Positions 49,592-59,609 of a stretch of 64,000 nucleotides of DNA are shown piece by piece (position 1 is the stretch's first letter; every line of letters begins with the position of its first letter). The stretch is from Acerihabitans arboris. Lineage in GTDB: Bacteria; Pseudomonadota; Gammaproteobacteria; Enterobacterales; Enterobacteriaceae. Below the pieces are notes generated by a model. It worked only from the letters and a program-made list of their open reading frames with translations. It made no database searches and had not been told where the DNA came from. The position numbers and the translations under genes are program-made. Where the stretch lies: NCBI RefSeq assembly GCF_010131535.1, contig NZ_WUBS01000004.1, positions 124,001 to 188,000 of the forward strand. Direction: 5' to 3'.

Positions 49592-51493
49592 TTAGCGGCG
49601 CTGCAGGAAGTCGATGGCGCATTGCAGCGATCGGGTGCGCGGCGCCGGCGGCAGGCTGTTAAGGAAGATCTGGCCGTAGGGCCGGGTCACCAGTCTTTGA
49701 TCGCAGATAATCAGCACGCCGCGGTCGTCGCTGTCGCGGATAAGCCGTCCCACCCCCTGCTTGAGGGCAATCACCGCCTCGGGGATCTGCACCTCGGCAA
49801 AGGGATCGCCGCCGCGCAGCTGGCAGTCCTCGGTGCGCGCCTTGAGCAACGGATCGTCCGGGGCGGTAAAGGGCAGCTTGTCGATAATCACGCATGACAG
49901 CGTGTCGCCGCGCACATCCACCCCTTCCCAAAAGCTGTTGGTGGCCACCAGCAGCGCGTTGCCGGCGGTGACGAACTGTTGCAGCAGCTGGCGTTTGCCG
50001 GTTTCTCCCTGCAGCAGCACCGGCAGGGTCAGCGAGGCGCGAAACTCCGCCGCCAGATCCCGCATCATCTGGTGGGACGTGCACAGGAAAAAGCAACGTC
50101 CCTGGTTGGCGATAATCACCGGCGCCAGCATCCGCGCCAACTGCACCGCCGCCCCACGCTGGTTGGGCTCCGGCAGGAAGCGCGGCACGCACAGCAGCGC
50201 CTGGGTGGCATAGTCAAACGGGCTGGGCAATAGTAGGGTTTTCGCATCGTCCAGGCCGATGCGCCGGGTAAAATGCTCCAGGCGATCGTTGACCGACAGG
50301 GTGGCGGAGGTAAAGATCCAGGTGCCCTCTTTTTCACTCATGACTTCGCGAAAGCGGGTCGAGACCGACAGCGGCGTCAGCGCCAGCACAAAATGCCGGG
50401 CGTTGCATTCATACCAATAGCTGAAACCCGGCTCCTGAACATTTTTCAGGCGCTTTAGCCGGGCGCGGTACAGGGCCGCGCGCTCAAAAGCGGCGTCCAG
50501 CAGCGCCGAGCGTCCCAGCGCCAGCTTGGCCACGTCGTGGCATAGTTCCAGGGCATCATCGAGCAGCAGCAGCGCGCGCTGCAATGCAGGCTGCGCCAGC
50601 ACGTCGCGCAGGTTGCCGCGAAAACCCGGTTCACCCAGCACCAGGCGGAAATCCTGGGTGCAGAAGGTTAGCCGATCGGCGCTTTTTTGCAGTTGGGCCA
50701 TATCACGCACATCGGTGCGGTAGGCGAGGGTCATGTCGCGGGCCAGATCCATCAGCTGGCGGCTGGTAAGCTGCTGGCCGAAGTACTGGCTGGCGATATC
50801 CGGCATCTGGTGCGCTTCGTCAAATATCATCACATCGCCGGTGGGAATAAGCTCGCCGAAGCCGCCCTCCTTCACCACCATATCCGCCAGGAACAGATGG
50901 TGGTTGACCACGATAATGTCGGCGTCCATGGCTTTGCGGCGCGCCTTGACGACAAAGCAGTCTTTGTAGAGCGGGCAATCGCCGCCCAGGCAATTGTCGT
51001 TGGTGCTGGTGACCAGCGGCCATACCGGGCTGTCCTCGGCGATGCCGCTGCAGTTCGCCACGTCGCCGTCCACCGTTTGCGACGACCAGTTACGCACGCC
51101 GGACAGCTCGGCCAGGGTTTCCGGCGCGATATTGACGCCGCCGGCCAGCTGCTGCTCCATGCGCTCGAGGCACAGATAGTTGGAACGCCCTTTCAGCAGG
51201 GCGACTTGCCCCTGGTAATCCAGCGCCGCCGCCACTTTGGGCAGATCGCGGGCATACAGCTGATCCTGCAGCGCCTTGGAGCCGGTGGAGATGATAACCT
51301 TGCGTTTGGAGCGCAGCGCCGGCACCAGATAGGCGTAGGTCTTGCCGGTACCGGTCCCGGCTTCCACCACCAGCGGCTGTTTTTTATCTATGGCCTGCTC
51401 GATCGCCTCGGCCATCAGGCGCTGCGACTCGCGCGGTTTAAATCCGGTGATGGCCTTGGCCAACGCGCCCTGCGGCGCAAAATCATCTGTCAC
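49592..51493 (-). CDS. yoaA: YoaA, DinG-family ATP-dependent DNA helicase
   Basis: A 633-residue XPD-like helicase. Walker A EAGTGTGKT is near residue 42, the DEAH box is IFDEAHQMPD, and the four-cysteine iron-sulfur region is around NCLGGDCPLYKDCF. The C-terminal motif QGVGRLIRD completes the helicase core. E. coli YoaA works with the polymerase III subunit HolC to tolerate replication damage. The start is GTG (51493), reading MTDDFAPQG as in E. coli. Confidence 0.95.
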   Translation of the reverse strand: MTDDFAPQGALAKAITGFKPRESQRLMAEAIEQAIDKKQPLVVEAGTGTGKTYAYLVPALRSKRKVIISTGSKALQDQLYARDLPKVAAALDYQGQVALLKGRSNYLCLERMEQQLAGGVNIAPETLAELSGVRNWSSQTVDGDVANCSGIAEDSPVWPLVTSTNDNCLGGDCPLYKDCFVVKARRKAMDADIIVVNHHLFLADMVVKEGGFGELIPTGDVMIFDEAHQMPDIASQYFGQQLTSRQLMDLARDMTLAYRTDVRDMAQLQKSADRLTFCTQDFRLVLGEPGFRGNLRDVLAQPALQRALLLLDDALELCHDVAKLALGRSALLDAAFERAALYRARLKRLKNVQEPGFSYWYECNARHFVLALTPLSVSTRFREVMSEKEGTWIFTSATLSVNDRLEHFTRRIGLDDAKTLLLPSPFDYATQALLCVPRFLPEPNQRGAAVQLARMLAPVIIANQGRCFFLCTSHQMMRDLAAEFRASLTLPVLLQGETGKRQLLQQFVTAGNALLVATNSFWEGVDVRGDTLSCVIIDKLPFTAPDDPLLKARTEDCQLRGGDPFAEVQIPEAVIALKQGVGRLIRDSDDRGVLIICDQRLVTRPYGQIFLNSLPPAPRTRSLQCAIDFLQRR

Positions 51494-51616
51494 GCTGTCT
51501 CTCTGTCATTCGGTTGCTGTCGGATTATGCCAAGGCCGGGGGTCATCCACCACCTTCTTTGCTTAAAACACTATGTTATGCTGGTGGTTTCCCATGATGG
51601 CTTTAAGGCGAACAGT

Positions 51617-51961
51617 ATGACCATTGAACGAATCGATCCCGGCGCGCGCATGTCCGAGGCGGTGATCCACAACCAGACGGTATATTACACCAGCGTACCG
51701 GAAGACCTGGATGGCGACGCCACCGCCCAGACCGCCGAGGCGCTGGCGATTATCGACCGGCTGCTGAAGCGGGTGGGCTCCAATAAAACCCGCCTGCTGG
51801 ACGTGACCGTGTTCCTGGCCGACGGCGACGATTTTGCCGCCATGAACGCCGCGTGGAACGCCTGGGTGGTGCCGGGCAGCGCGCCGGTGCGCTGCACCGT
51901 CGAGGCCAGGCTGATGAATCCGCGCTACAAAGTGGAAATCAAGGTTGTCGCGGCGATTTAA
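51617..51961 (+). CDS. yoaB: YoaB, RidA/YjgF-family protein
   Basis: A 114-residue relative of the enamine/imine deaminase RidA. It has the family trimer fold and the conserved arginine of PVRCTVEARL, expected to bind the carboxylate of the substrate. Specific substrate unknown. ATG 51617 (MTIERIDPG) matches E. coli; the long frame open upstream is antisense to yoaA. Confidence 0.93.
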   Translation: MTIERIDPGARMSEAVIHNQTVYYTSVPEDLDGDATAQTAEALAIIDRLLKRVGSNKTRLLDVTVFLADGDDFAAMNAAWNAWVVPGSAPVRCTVEARLMNPRYKVEIKVVAAI

Positions 51962-52048
51962 ATTGATTCATTTATAACCCAAGGCGGGGATCGTTACGGG
52001 GTCCGGGCCAAGGCCTGGGTTCACGCCAGGGGCCAGGGTCGGAGGGGG

Positions 52049-52324
52049 CTATATCGCCCCGTCCTCGTCGTCGTCCTGATCCACGCCCTCGGCCAGGTCC
52101 CGGGCGTTGCGGTCGTCGGCGCTGCGCTCGGCAAAAGACCGCTCGTCGTCTTCATCATCATCCCAGCGAACTGATACCCGTTCACCAGTATGGGTGGCGC
52201 GGATTTCGCTCGATACCAGCCGGATGGCTTCGCCGCTGCTCATGCCGTCGGCCATCAGGGCCTGGATGCGCTCGACGGCCTGCTGCTGCTGTTCATGATT
52301 TAATGCGGGCATATCGGTCAGCAT
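52049..52324 (-). CDS. yoaH: YoaH, UPF0181 protein with extended acidic tail
   Basis: A 91-residue form of a protein that is 59 residues in E. coli. The core [26 protein letters not shown] is highly conserved. After the usual RWDDDEDDE end the frame runs on for about 25 residues with a second acidic block ([10 protein letters not shown]). The start at 52324 has a GGAG site. Function unknown. It is divergent from pabB. Confidence 0.9.
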   Translation of the reverse strand: MLTDMPALNHEQQQQAVERIQALMADGMSSGEAIRLVSSEIRATHTGERVSVRWDDDEDDERSFAERSADDRNARDLAEGVDQDDDEDGAI

Positions 52325-52487
52325 GCGTTTTCTCCAGAAGGGCAAGTCGATGGGCTATTGTCTCACGCCACCGCCCGCTATGCCAATCAATGCGCTTTAT
52401 GTTCGGCCCGGGAGCCGATATCATGCAAAACGCCCGGCGCGTTTTGCCGGTAAACCTGGACGGGATCATCTGGATCACATTGTTTAC

Positions 52488-53855
52488 ATGCTGCCACAAC
52501 TGACTGCCTTACCTTATCATCGCGATGCCATCAAAACCCTGTTCGCCCCTCGCGCCTCCAGGCCCTGGTCCATGCTGCTGCATTCGGGCCATGCCGATCA
52601 CCAGGACAGCCGTTTTGATATCATGGTCGCCAACCCGGTGACGACGCTTATGACCCATGGCGCCACCACGGTGATTTGCCGCGGCGGGGAGTCGGTAACC
52701 AGCGGTGAAGACCCCTTTACCCTGGTGCAGCAGCAGGTCGAGCGGCTGGGCGTCAGCCCCGGCCCGCGCGACGACCTCCCGTTTCTGGGCGGCGCGCTGG
52801 GCCTGTTTGGCTACGATCTCGGCCGGCGGATTGAAACGCTGCCAAGCGCTGCCAGGCGGGATCTGACCCTGCCGGATATGGCCGTCGGCCTGTATGACTG
52901 GGCGGTCATTGCCGACCACCTGCTCGGCCGGCTGACCTTGGTAAGCTACCGCGACCCGGCGCCGCTGCTACGGAATCTGATGTCGCCGAAGGCGCCCGCG
53001 CCCGGCCGGCCCTTTCGTTTAAACGGCGGCTGGCAGGCCAATATGACCCGTGAAGAGTATGGTGAAAAATTTCGCCGCATCCAGCAGCACCTGCAGGCCG
53101 GCGATTGTTATCAGGTATGCCTGGCCCAGCGTTTTAGCGCCGCCTGCGAAGGCGATGAATGGCAAGCGTTCTGCCATCTACTGGAACGCAACGGCGCGCC
53201 GTTTTCAGCCTTTATACGTCTGCCCGGCCAGGCGGTGCTGAGCCTGTCGCCGGAACGGTTCCTGCAGGTCCGCGGCCGGCGGATCCAAACGCGTCCCATC
53301 AAAGGCACGCTGCCGCGCCTGGCGGATGCCCGGGCCGATCTGCTGCAGGGGCAAAAACTGGCGGCGTCGCCAAAAGACCAGGCCGAAAACCTGATGATCG
53401 TGGATTTGCTGCGCAACGATATCGGCCGGGTTGCCGTTCCCGGCAGCGTAAGGGTGCCGGAACTGTTTAAAATCGAGGCGTTCCCGGCGGTGTACCATAT
53501 GGTGAGCACCATCACCGCCCTGCTGCCCGCGGATCGCGCTCCCTGCGATCTGCTGCGCGCCTGCTTCCCGGGCGGATCCATTACCGGCGCCCCCAAGATC
53601 AAGGCGATGACCTTAATCGACCGGCTGGAGCCAGAGCGTCGCAACGCCTGGTGCGGCAGTATCGGCTACCTGAGCCGCTGCGGCTCTCTGGACACCAATA
53701 TCGCCATACGCACCCTGCTCACCGAGCGTGGGCGTATCTACTGCTGGGCGGGCGGCGGGATTGTCGCCGACAGCCAGGAAGAGGCGGAATACCAGGAAAC
53801 GCTGGCCAAAGTCGCTAAAATCCTGCCGTTGCTGCTGGAGCTCAATCGCCCATGA
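52488..53855 (+). CDS. pabB: Aminodeoxychorismate synthase component I
   Basis: A 455-residue chorismate-using enzyme that, with the glutaminase PabA, makes aminodeoxychorismate for folate. The N-terminal part is followed by the chorismate-binding domain with TRPIKGTLPR, ENLMIVDLLRNDIGRV, FPGGSITGAPKIKAM and GGGIVADS. ATG 52488 (MLPQLTALPY) gives the normal family length; the 55 codons open upstream overlap yoaH in antisense. The stop overlaps the start of nudL. Confidence 0.95.
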   Translation: MLPQLTALPYHRDAIKTLFAPRASRPWSMLLHSGHADHQDSRFDIMVANPVTTLMTHGATTVICRGGESVTSGEDPFTLVQQQVERLGVSPGPRDDLPFLGGALGLFGYDLGRRIETLPSAARRDLTLPDMAVGLYDWAVIADHLLGRLTLVSYRDPAPLLRNLMSPKAPAPGRPFRLNGGWQANMTREEYGEKFRRIQQHLQAGDCYQVCLAQRFSAACEGDEWQAFCHLLERNGAPFSAFIRLPGQAVLSLSPERFLQVRGRRIQTRPIKGTLPRLADARADLLQGQKLAASPKDQAENLMIVDLLRNDIGRVAVPGSVRVPELFKIEAFPAVYHMVSTITALLPADRAPCDLLRACFPGGSITGAPKIKAMTLIDRLEPERRNAWCGSIGYLSRCGSLDTNIAIRTLLTERGRIYCWAGGGIVADSQEEAEYQETLAKVAKILPLLLELNRP

Positions 53856-54445
53856 CTCGATTGCCCATGAACAGCGCCGACGACGCTTTGACGCTTGAGG
53901 ATTTTATCACCCGCTTCCAACTGCAGTTGCCCCAGCGCCATGAGCCTGCGCGCAACCAGCGCCAGGCAGCGGTGCTAATCCCGATTATCTGCCACCACAC
54001 CCCCACGGTGCTGCTGACGCGCCGGTCCACGTCGTTACGCAAGCATGCCGGCCAGGTGGCGTTTCCCGGCGGATCGGCGGATGAGCAGGACGCCTCGCTG
54101 ATTGCCACCGCGCTGCGTGAGGCCCATGAGGAAGTCGCCATTCCGGCCGCGTCGGTCAGGATACTGGGGCAACTGCCGCCGGTGGACAGCAACAGCGGTT
54201 TCCAGGTCACGCCCATCGTCGGCCTGCTGGCGAGCGATACGCGTTTTCGCGCCAGCCTGGACGAAGTTGAGGACATGTTCGAAATCCCGCTGCATCAGGC
54301 GCTCTCCCTGGCCAGCTATACGCCCCTGCAAATCGAGCGGCGCGCCAAAACCCTGCGGGTCTATTTTTCCTTTTATCAAAGCCATATGGTCTGGGGCATG
54401 ACCGCGCAGATTTTGTATCGGCTGGGCCAGCATATCCATCTTTAA
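53852..54445 (+). CDS. nudL: NudL (YeaB), putative CoA-type Nudix hydrolase
   Basis: A 197-residue Nudix protein. The UPF0035 motif RSTSLRKHAGQVAFPGG precedes the Nudix core ALREAHEEVAI; family members hydrolyse CoA, but NudL itself is not settled. ATG 53852 overlaps the pabB stop by four bases (ATGA), suggesting coupling; a second Met five codons later is possible. Confidence 0.93.
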   Translation: MTRLPMNSADDALTLEDFITRFQLQLPQRHEPARNQRQAAVLIPIICHHTPTVLLTRRSTSLRKHAGQVAFPGGSADEQDASLIATALREAHEEVAIPAASVRILGQLPPVDSNSGFQVTPIVGLLASDTRFRASLDEVEDMFEIPLHQALSLASYTPLQIERRAKTLRVYFSFYQSHMVWGMTAQILYRLGQHIHL

Positions 54446-54836
54446 TCCCTTCGCCGTCACCTATTGCACATAAACATCTTCCAAAAATGCCAATAATCGC
54501 TACAATATACCGAAATGTGGTATTAACCAGAATATACATCCAATAAAATATTATATTATAGGTTTTTATATTACAAGGTCATATGTTTAGCCGCTACGGG
54601 CGCGCGCGGCCGCCTGGCCCGGGTCCGGAAGGGGCTTTCACATTAGCCGTAATCGGGATGAAATCATCCGGCCAATCAGTTCGCGGCGCGCTGAGACGGG
54701 ATATGATTCGCTATGGAAGCTATTCCTGGATTAGTTTTTATCATGCGAAAGCGCAAGCCTAACCCGCCGCGAGTCATTACAATCAAGTGCATTACCCCAG
54801 GTATGCACATCTTTATCTGCATGAAGGAGAGTCAAC
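54446..54836. other. AT-rich region upstream of sdaA
   Basis: This 391-base stretch has no gene. Positions 54470-54590 are very AT-rich (many TATA/ATAT steps), and then the sequence switches abruptly to GC-rich around 54597-54640. The first block may bind H-NS or Lrp; E. coli sdaA is leucine/Lrp-responsive. A good ribosome site AAGGAGAG precedes sdaA. Confidence 0.5.
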
Positions 54837-56201
54837 GTGATAAGCGTTTTCGATATGTTTAAAATCGGCATCGGCCCGTCCAGTTCCCATACCGTGGGCC
54901 CAATGAAAGCCGGTAAACAATTCGTGGACGACCTCGTCGAAAAACGGTTGCTCAACGATGTCACGCGCATCGCCGTGGATGTCTATGGCTCGTTATCGCT
55001 GACGGGCAAAGGACACCATACCGATATCGCCATTATCCTCGGCCTGGCGGGCAATCGCCCGGATACCGTGGATATCGACGCCGCACCGGCCTTTATCCGC
55101 GACGTCGAACAGCGCCAGCGCCTGATGCTGGCCGGCGGGCCGCATGAAGTGGATTTTCCCCGCGAAGGCGGCATGGTATTCCATGGCGACTACCTGTCCC
55201 TGCATGAAAACGCCATGCGCATCCACGCTTTCGCCGGTGAACGGCTCGTCTACAGCCAGACCTATTATTCGGTCGGCGGCGGTTTTATCGTCGATGAAGC
55301 GCACTTCGGCCAGCCGGTGATCGACCAGATCAGCGTGCCCCACCCGTTCGCCAGCGCCCAGCAGTTGCTCGAACAATGCAAGCGGGCCGGCCTGTCGCTG
55401 TCGGGGCTGGTGATGCTTAATGAATTGGCGCTGCATGGCCGGGCGGATATCGATAGTTATTTCAATGATATCTGGCAAACCATGCGCGCCTGTATCGATC
55501 GCGGGCTGAACACCGAAGGCGTATTGCCCGGCCCCCTGCGGGTGCCCAGGCGCGCGTCGGCGCTGCGGCGCATGCTGGTTTCCACCGATAAGCACTCCAG
55601 CGATCCGATGGTGGCGATTGATTGGGTGAATATGTTCGCGCTGGCGGTCAATGAGGAAAACGCCGCGGGCGGGCGGGTAGTCACCGCCCCGACCAACGGC
55701 GCCTGCGGCATAGTGCCGGCGGTGCTGGCCTACTACGATCACTTTATCGAGCCGGTTACACCCGAGATTCACCTGCGCTATTTCCTGGCCTGCGGCGCCA
55801 TCGGCATTCTCTACAAGCTGAATGCCTCCATCTCGGGGGCCGAGGTCGGTTGCCAGGGGGAAGTGGGCGTGGCCTGCTCCATGGCGGCGGCGGGACTGAC
55901 GGAACTGATGGGCGGCAGCCCGGAACAGGTGTGCGTGGCGGCGGAAATCGGCATGGAGCATAATCTCGGCCTGACCTGCGATCCGGTGGCCGGGCAGGTG
56001 CAGGTGCCCTGTATCGAACGCAACGCCATTGCCTCGGTCAAGGCCATCAATGCCTCGCGCATGGCGCTGCGGCGCACCAGCGCCCCGCGCGTATCGCTGG
56101 ATAAGGTGATTGAAACCATGTACGAGACCGGCAAGGACATGAACGCCAAATACCGCGAAACCTCACGCGGCGGCCTGGCCATTAAGGTCCAGTGCGACTG
56201 A
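54837..56201 (+). CDS. sdaA: L-serine dehydratase 1
   Basis: A 454-residue iron-sulfur enzyme that deaminates serine to pyruvate. The N-terminal domain ([11 protein letters not shown]) and C-terminal catalytic domain are both complete. Cluster cysteines lie in [19 protein letters not shown] and GLTCDPV...VPCIERN. The start codon is GTG, as often annotated for this gene, with a strong Shine-Dalgarno. Confidence 0.97.
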   Translation: MISVFDMFKIGIGPSSSHTVGPMKAGKQFVDDLVEKRLLNDVTRIAVDVYGSLSLTGKGHHTDIAIILGLAGNRPDTVDIDAAPAFIRDVEQRQRLMLAGGPHEVDFPREGGMVFHGDYLSLHENAMRIHAFAGERLVYSQTYYSVGGGFIVDEAHFGQPVIDQISVPHPFASAQQLLEQCKRAGLSLSGLVMLNELALHGRADIDSYFNDIWQTMRACIDRGLNTEGVLPGPLRVPRRASALRRMLVSTDKHSSDPMVAIDWVNMFALAVNEENAAGGRVVTAPTNGACGIVPAVLAYYDHFIEPVTPEIHLRYFLACGAIGILYKLNASISGAEVGCQGEVGVACSMAAAGLTELMGGSPEQVCVAAEIGMEHNLGLTCDPVAGQVQVPCIERNAIASVKAINASRMALRRTSAPRVSLDKVIETMYETGKDMNAKYRETSRGGLAIKVQCD

Positions 56202-56222
56202 CGGCGCGCCAGGCCCGCAATC

Positions 56223-56355
56223 ACCGAACCCGCATGGGCCATGTTAAAGGAAGAGCGCGCCGATTGGGTCGAAGCGGCCATGGTGTTTCTGGCCGCCAGA
56301 GTGCCCAATGGCGCGGTAGGCACGTAACCACCGAACCCGCATGGGCCGTGTTAAA
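56223..56355. repeat. Direct repeats enclosing a long stem-loop, sdaA-yoaE gap
   Basis: A 26-bp sequence beginning ACCGAACCCGCATGGGCC occurs at 56223-56248 and again at 56330-56355 with one change. Between them lies a two-part dyad: CGCGCCGATTGGG...CCCAATGGCGCG as outer arms and GCGGCCA...TGGCCGC as inner arms (56256-56315). It looks like a repeated extragenic palindromic unit and may stop the convergent transcripts. Confidence 0.6.
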
Positions 56356-56364
56356 AAGAACCCT

Positions 56365-57915
56365 CTATTCTTCTCCATCATCCGCCGGCGGCGCGATCCG
56401 CTCAATACGCACCAGCTCGATACGGTATTCCAGCATCTGCAAAATGGTAAACCGCCACTGGCCCAGCTCGATAACCTCGCCCACCACCGGCAGTTGATCC
56501 CGCTCGGCCAGCAGCAACCCCGCCAGGGAGGCGGCATTCTCATGGCCCCGGGTTAATTCATGGCTGTCCAGCGCCTGCTGCAGCGCGTGCAAATCAGTAC
56601 CGCCCTTGGCCAGCCACGCGTTATCCTCGGCTACGATATCCGGCGTTTCGTCCTCGTCCGGGAACTCGCCGGCAATGGCTTCCAGCACATCCAGCGGCGT
56701 CACCAATCCCTGGATCACGCCAAACTCATTCGACACCACCACCAAGCTGCCCTTTGCCCGCCGCAATACCCCCAGCAGGTTAAGCACATCCAGCGTTTCC
56801 GGCACCACGATGGCCGGATTCTGCGCGGCGTACGCCTGCACATCCTCGCCGTTATCCAACGCCACCATCACATCCTTGGCGCGGGCCACGCCCACCAGTT
56901 GATCCAGTTCGCCGTCGCACACCGGGAACATACTGTGCGGCGTGGCCAGCAGCGCAGCGCGCAGCTCCGCCACCGGACGACGGCAGTCCACCCAGGAAAT
57001 TTCATTACGCGGCGTCATAACGCTGCGCAGGGAGCGCGACGCCAGCGACAGAACGCCGGTAATCATATAACGCTCCTCATCGGCAAACTGCGCCTTGGGC
57101 ACATCCGGCGTTTCCGACTCTCCTTCCTCGCGCAGCCTCTGCCCGCCCATTAACCGCAAAATAGCTTCGGCGGTACGCTGGCGCATCGGCCCGCGCGACT
57201 GGTTTTTGAGGAAATTACGCCGGGCGATCTGGTTGAACAGCTCGATCAGCACCGAGAAGCCGATGGCCGCGTACAGGTAACCCTTGGGAATATGGAAGCC
57301 AAATCCCTCGGCTATCAGGCTCAGGCCAATCATCAGCAAAAAGCTCAGGCAGAGCACCACCACGGTGGGATGGGCATTGACAAAGCGCGTGAGCGATTTA
57401 GACGCCAGCAGCATAATGCCCATGGCGATAACCACGGCGGTCATCATTACCGGCAGGTTATTTACCATGCCGACCGCGGTAATCACCGCATCCAGGGAAA
57501 ATACCGCGTCCAGGATAACAATCTGCACCACTACCGCCCAGAAACTGGCGTAACCACGGTTGGCGTCATGCTGAGGCTCCTGGTTTTCCAGCCGCTCATG
57601 CAGTTCCGTGGTGGCCTTGAACAGTAAAAACAGCCCCCCCAGCAGCAGGATCAGATCCCGCCCGGAAAAACTGAACATGCCAACGGTCAGCAGCGGCTTG
57701 GTCAGCGTAACCATCCAGGAGATTAACGACAACAGCCCCAAACGCATCAGCAACGCCAATGCCAGGCCGATCACCCGCGCCTTGTCCCGCTTTTTCGGCG
57801 CGACCTTTTCGGCCAGGATGGCGATAAATACAAGGTTATCGATACCCAGTACTATTTCCAGCAATATCAACGTCAGCAGACCCACCCACAGGGTCGGATC
57901 CATTAAGAATTCCAT
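56365..57915 (-). CDS. yoaE: YoaE, TerC-family membrane protein with CBS and CorC domains
   Basis: A 516-residue protein. Residues 1-235 hold seven membrane helices of the TerC family, with the acidic metal-site motifs [11 protein letters not shown] and [14 protein letters not shown]. Two CBS domains (about 290-420) and a CorC/HlyC transporter-associated domain (about 430-510) follow in the cytoplasm. TerC relatives move manganese or other metals; the role of YoaE is unsettled. E. coli has pdeD between sdaA and yoaE; it is absent here. Confidence 0.93.
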   Translation of the reverse strand: MEFLMDPTLWVGLLTLILLEIVLGIDNLVFIAILAEKVAPKKRDKARVIGLALALLMRLGLLSLISWMVTLTKPLLTVGMFSFSGRDLILLLGGLFLLFKATTELHERLENQEPQHDANRGYASFWAVVVQIVILDAVFSLDAVITAVGMVNNLPVMMTAVVIAMGIMLLASKSLTRFVNAHPTVVVLCLSFLLMIGLSLIAEGFGFHIPKGYLYAAIGFSVLIELFNQIARRNFLKNQSRGPMRQRTAEAILRLMGGQRLREEGESETPDVPKAQFADEERYMITGVLSLASRSLRSVMTPRNEISWVDCRRPVAELRAALLATPHSMFPVCDGELDQLVGVARAKDVMVALDNGEDVQAYAAQNPAIVVPETLDVLNLLGVLRRAKGSLVVVSNEFGVIQGLVTPLDVLEAIAGEFPDEDETPDIVAEDNAWLAKGGTDLHALQQALDSHELTRGHENAASLAGLLLAERDQLPVVGEVIELGQWRFTILQMLEYRIELVRIERIAPPADDGEE

Positions 57916-58290
57916 CTTTTGCTCCAGGGCGAAACCCCATTAAAACAGCATAGCGATATACGGGTATCCAACGCGCAGGCCTGCTGAACCACGGCCGGAA
58001 AGACCGTCAGGCGGGCGGCGCAACGCCACATGGAAGACATGGGGATAACAGATTGGATTCCCGGCGGTGCGGGATAGCGTAACCCGATGCTGGCACAAAG
58101 CGCCGGCGGGGCCTGGGCAGGTAAAGATGAAAACCACAAATCAGGGGTGAAATTTTTTCGGTGACAGTCCATAGGGGGGGCTGCGGCCCATCGCTCCTCG
58201 ATCGGTTAAGACAAATTACTCTATCAGGTAAAGCCGCGGACGTATAAAACTTTTTTCGTCTGCCAGCCGTCATTAGTGTCTTCTACACTG

Positions 58291-58410
58291 ATTTGTGTGC
58301 TCATTGGTTTCCCCATACACAAATAGCTGAGCGCCGTCACAATTTTTATTTTTTTACACACTAAAATAAATCGCGTTTAACCGCTATTGATTCACATGTT
58401 CATGTGAATC
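58291..58410. promoter_or_regulatory. Operator region upstream of manXYZ
   Basis: The 636-base gap before manX has no gene. Near its right end are three dyads: ATTTGTGT/ACACAAAT (58291-58324), TTTATTTT-N10-AAAATAAA (58345-58370, the kind of A/T-armed palindrome bound by Mlc/NagC-type repressors), and a perfect GATTCACATG-TT-CATGTGAATC (58389-58410). A weak CRP-like GCTGA-N6-TCACA lies at 58326-58341. E. coli manX is controlled by Mlc and CRP; which of these dyads serves which factor is inference. Confidence 0.5.
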
Positions 58411-58551
58411 GTTTCAACACACACAGCGGGCATCAAACAGGGTGGCGAAAAAAAATACCCTGGCTAAGACGTTATACCACCAGTGCTTTCGGCTCCAGAC
58501 GCGCCGGGTGGTGTTGCTGCTTAACCTAATTTGTTAACAGAGGAGGTATCA

Positions 58552-59520
58552 GTGAGTATTGCTATCATAATTGGCACTCACGGGTCAGCGGCCGAGCAGT
58601 TGCTTAAAACGGCCGAAATGATATTGGGCGAACAACAAAACGTTGCCTGGATAGATTTTGTTCCCGGGGAAAATGCTGAAACACTGATTGAAAAATATAC
58701 CGCGCGCATAGCGCAACTTGATACCCAGGAAGGCGTGTTATTTCTGGTTGATACCTGGGGTGGCAGCCCGTTTAACGCCGCCAGCCGTATTGTGGTCGAT
58801 AAGGAGAAGTACGAAGTCGTTACCGGCGTCAATATCCCCATGCTGGCGGAAACCTTTATGGCGCGTGACGACAACCGGGAGTTTGCCGACCTGGTCAACA
58901 TCGCCGTGGAAACCGGACGCGCCGGCGTCAAGGCATTGAAAGCGCCTGAACCGGAGACGGCCACGGCCGCCGCCGCGCCAGTTGCCGCCGCGGCCCCCGC
59001 CGCCAAGCCGCATCCCAATGCCGGCGGTCATATGACCATCGGCCTGGCGCGTATCGATGACCGCCTGATCCATGGTCAGGTGGCAACCCGCTGGACCAAG
59101 GAAACCAATGTTAAGCGTATTATCGTGGTCAGCGATGAAGTCGCCGCCGATACCGTGCGCAAAACGTTGTTAACCCAGGTTGCTCCTCCGGGCGTCACCG
59201 CCCATGTGGTGGACGTGGCCAAGGCGATCCGTGTTTACGATAACCCGGCTTATGCCAAGGATCGTGTGATGCTGTTGTTTACCAACCCTACCGACGTAGT
59301 GCGCGTAGTGGAAGGCGGCGTCAAAATCACGTCGGTCAACATCGGCGGCATCGCATTCCGCCAGGGGAAAATCCAGGTGAATAATGCGGTTTCGGTGGAT
59401 GAGAATGATATCGCCGCGTTCCGTAAATTGAATGACAGGGGCATTGAGCTGGAAGTCCGCAAGGTCTCGTCCGACTCACCGCTGAAGATGATGGATTTAA
59501 TAAACAAACTCGGTAAGTAA
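58552..59520 (+). CDS. manX: PTS mannose-specific enzyme IIAB
   Basis: A 322-residue cytoplasmic phosphotransfer protein. The IIA domain (1-~135) has phospho-histidine His10 in IIGTHGSAA. An Ala/Pro-rich linker (about 138-160) leads to the IIB domain with the second phospho-histidine in RIDDRLIHGQV. It phosphorylates mannose, glucose and amino sugars entering through ManYZ. The start is GTG with AGGAGG, as in E. coli. Confidence 0.96.
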   Translation: MSIAIIIGTHGSAAEQLLKTAEMILGEQQNVAWIDFVPGENAETLIEKYTARIAQLDTQEGVLFLVDTWGGSPFNAASRIVVDKEKYEVVTGVNIPMLAETFMARDDNREFADLVNIAVETGRAGVKALKAPEPETATAAAAPVAAAAPAAKPHPNAGGHMTIGLARIDDRLIHGQVATRWTKETNVKRIIVVSDEVAADTVRKTLLTQVAPPGVTAHVVDVAKAIRVYDNPAYAKDRVMLLFTNPTDVVRVVEGGVKITSVNIGGIAFRQGKIQVNNAVSVDENDIAAFRKLNDRGIELEVRKVSSDSPLKMMDLINKLGK

Positions 59521-59609
59521 ATCCGCCGGAAAATTTAACACCTAAGAGCGTATAAATTTACTGAAAAAAAGATTTACCGCTCTCTTACGTTTGTCAGAGG
59601 AGAAGTACA

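Noticed and set aside
50687-51616. 310-codon open frame before yoaB
   Set aside because: It is antisense to the conserved yoaA helicase gene; only the last 114 codons (from 51617) are a real gene.
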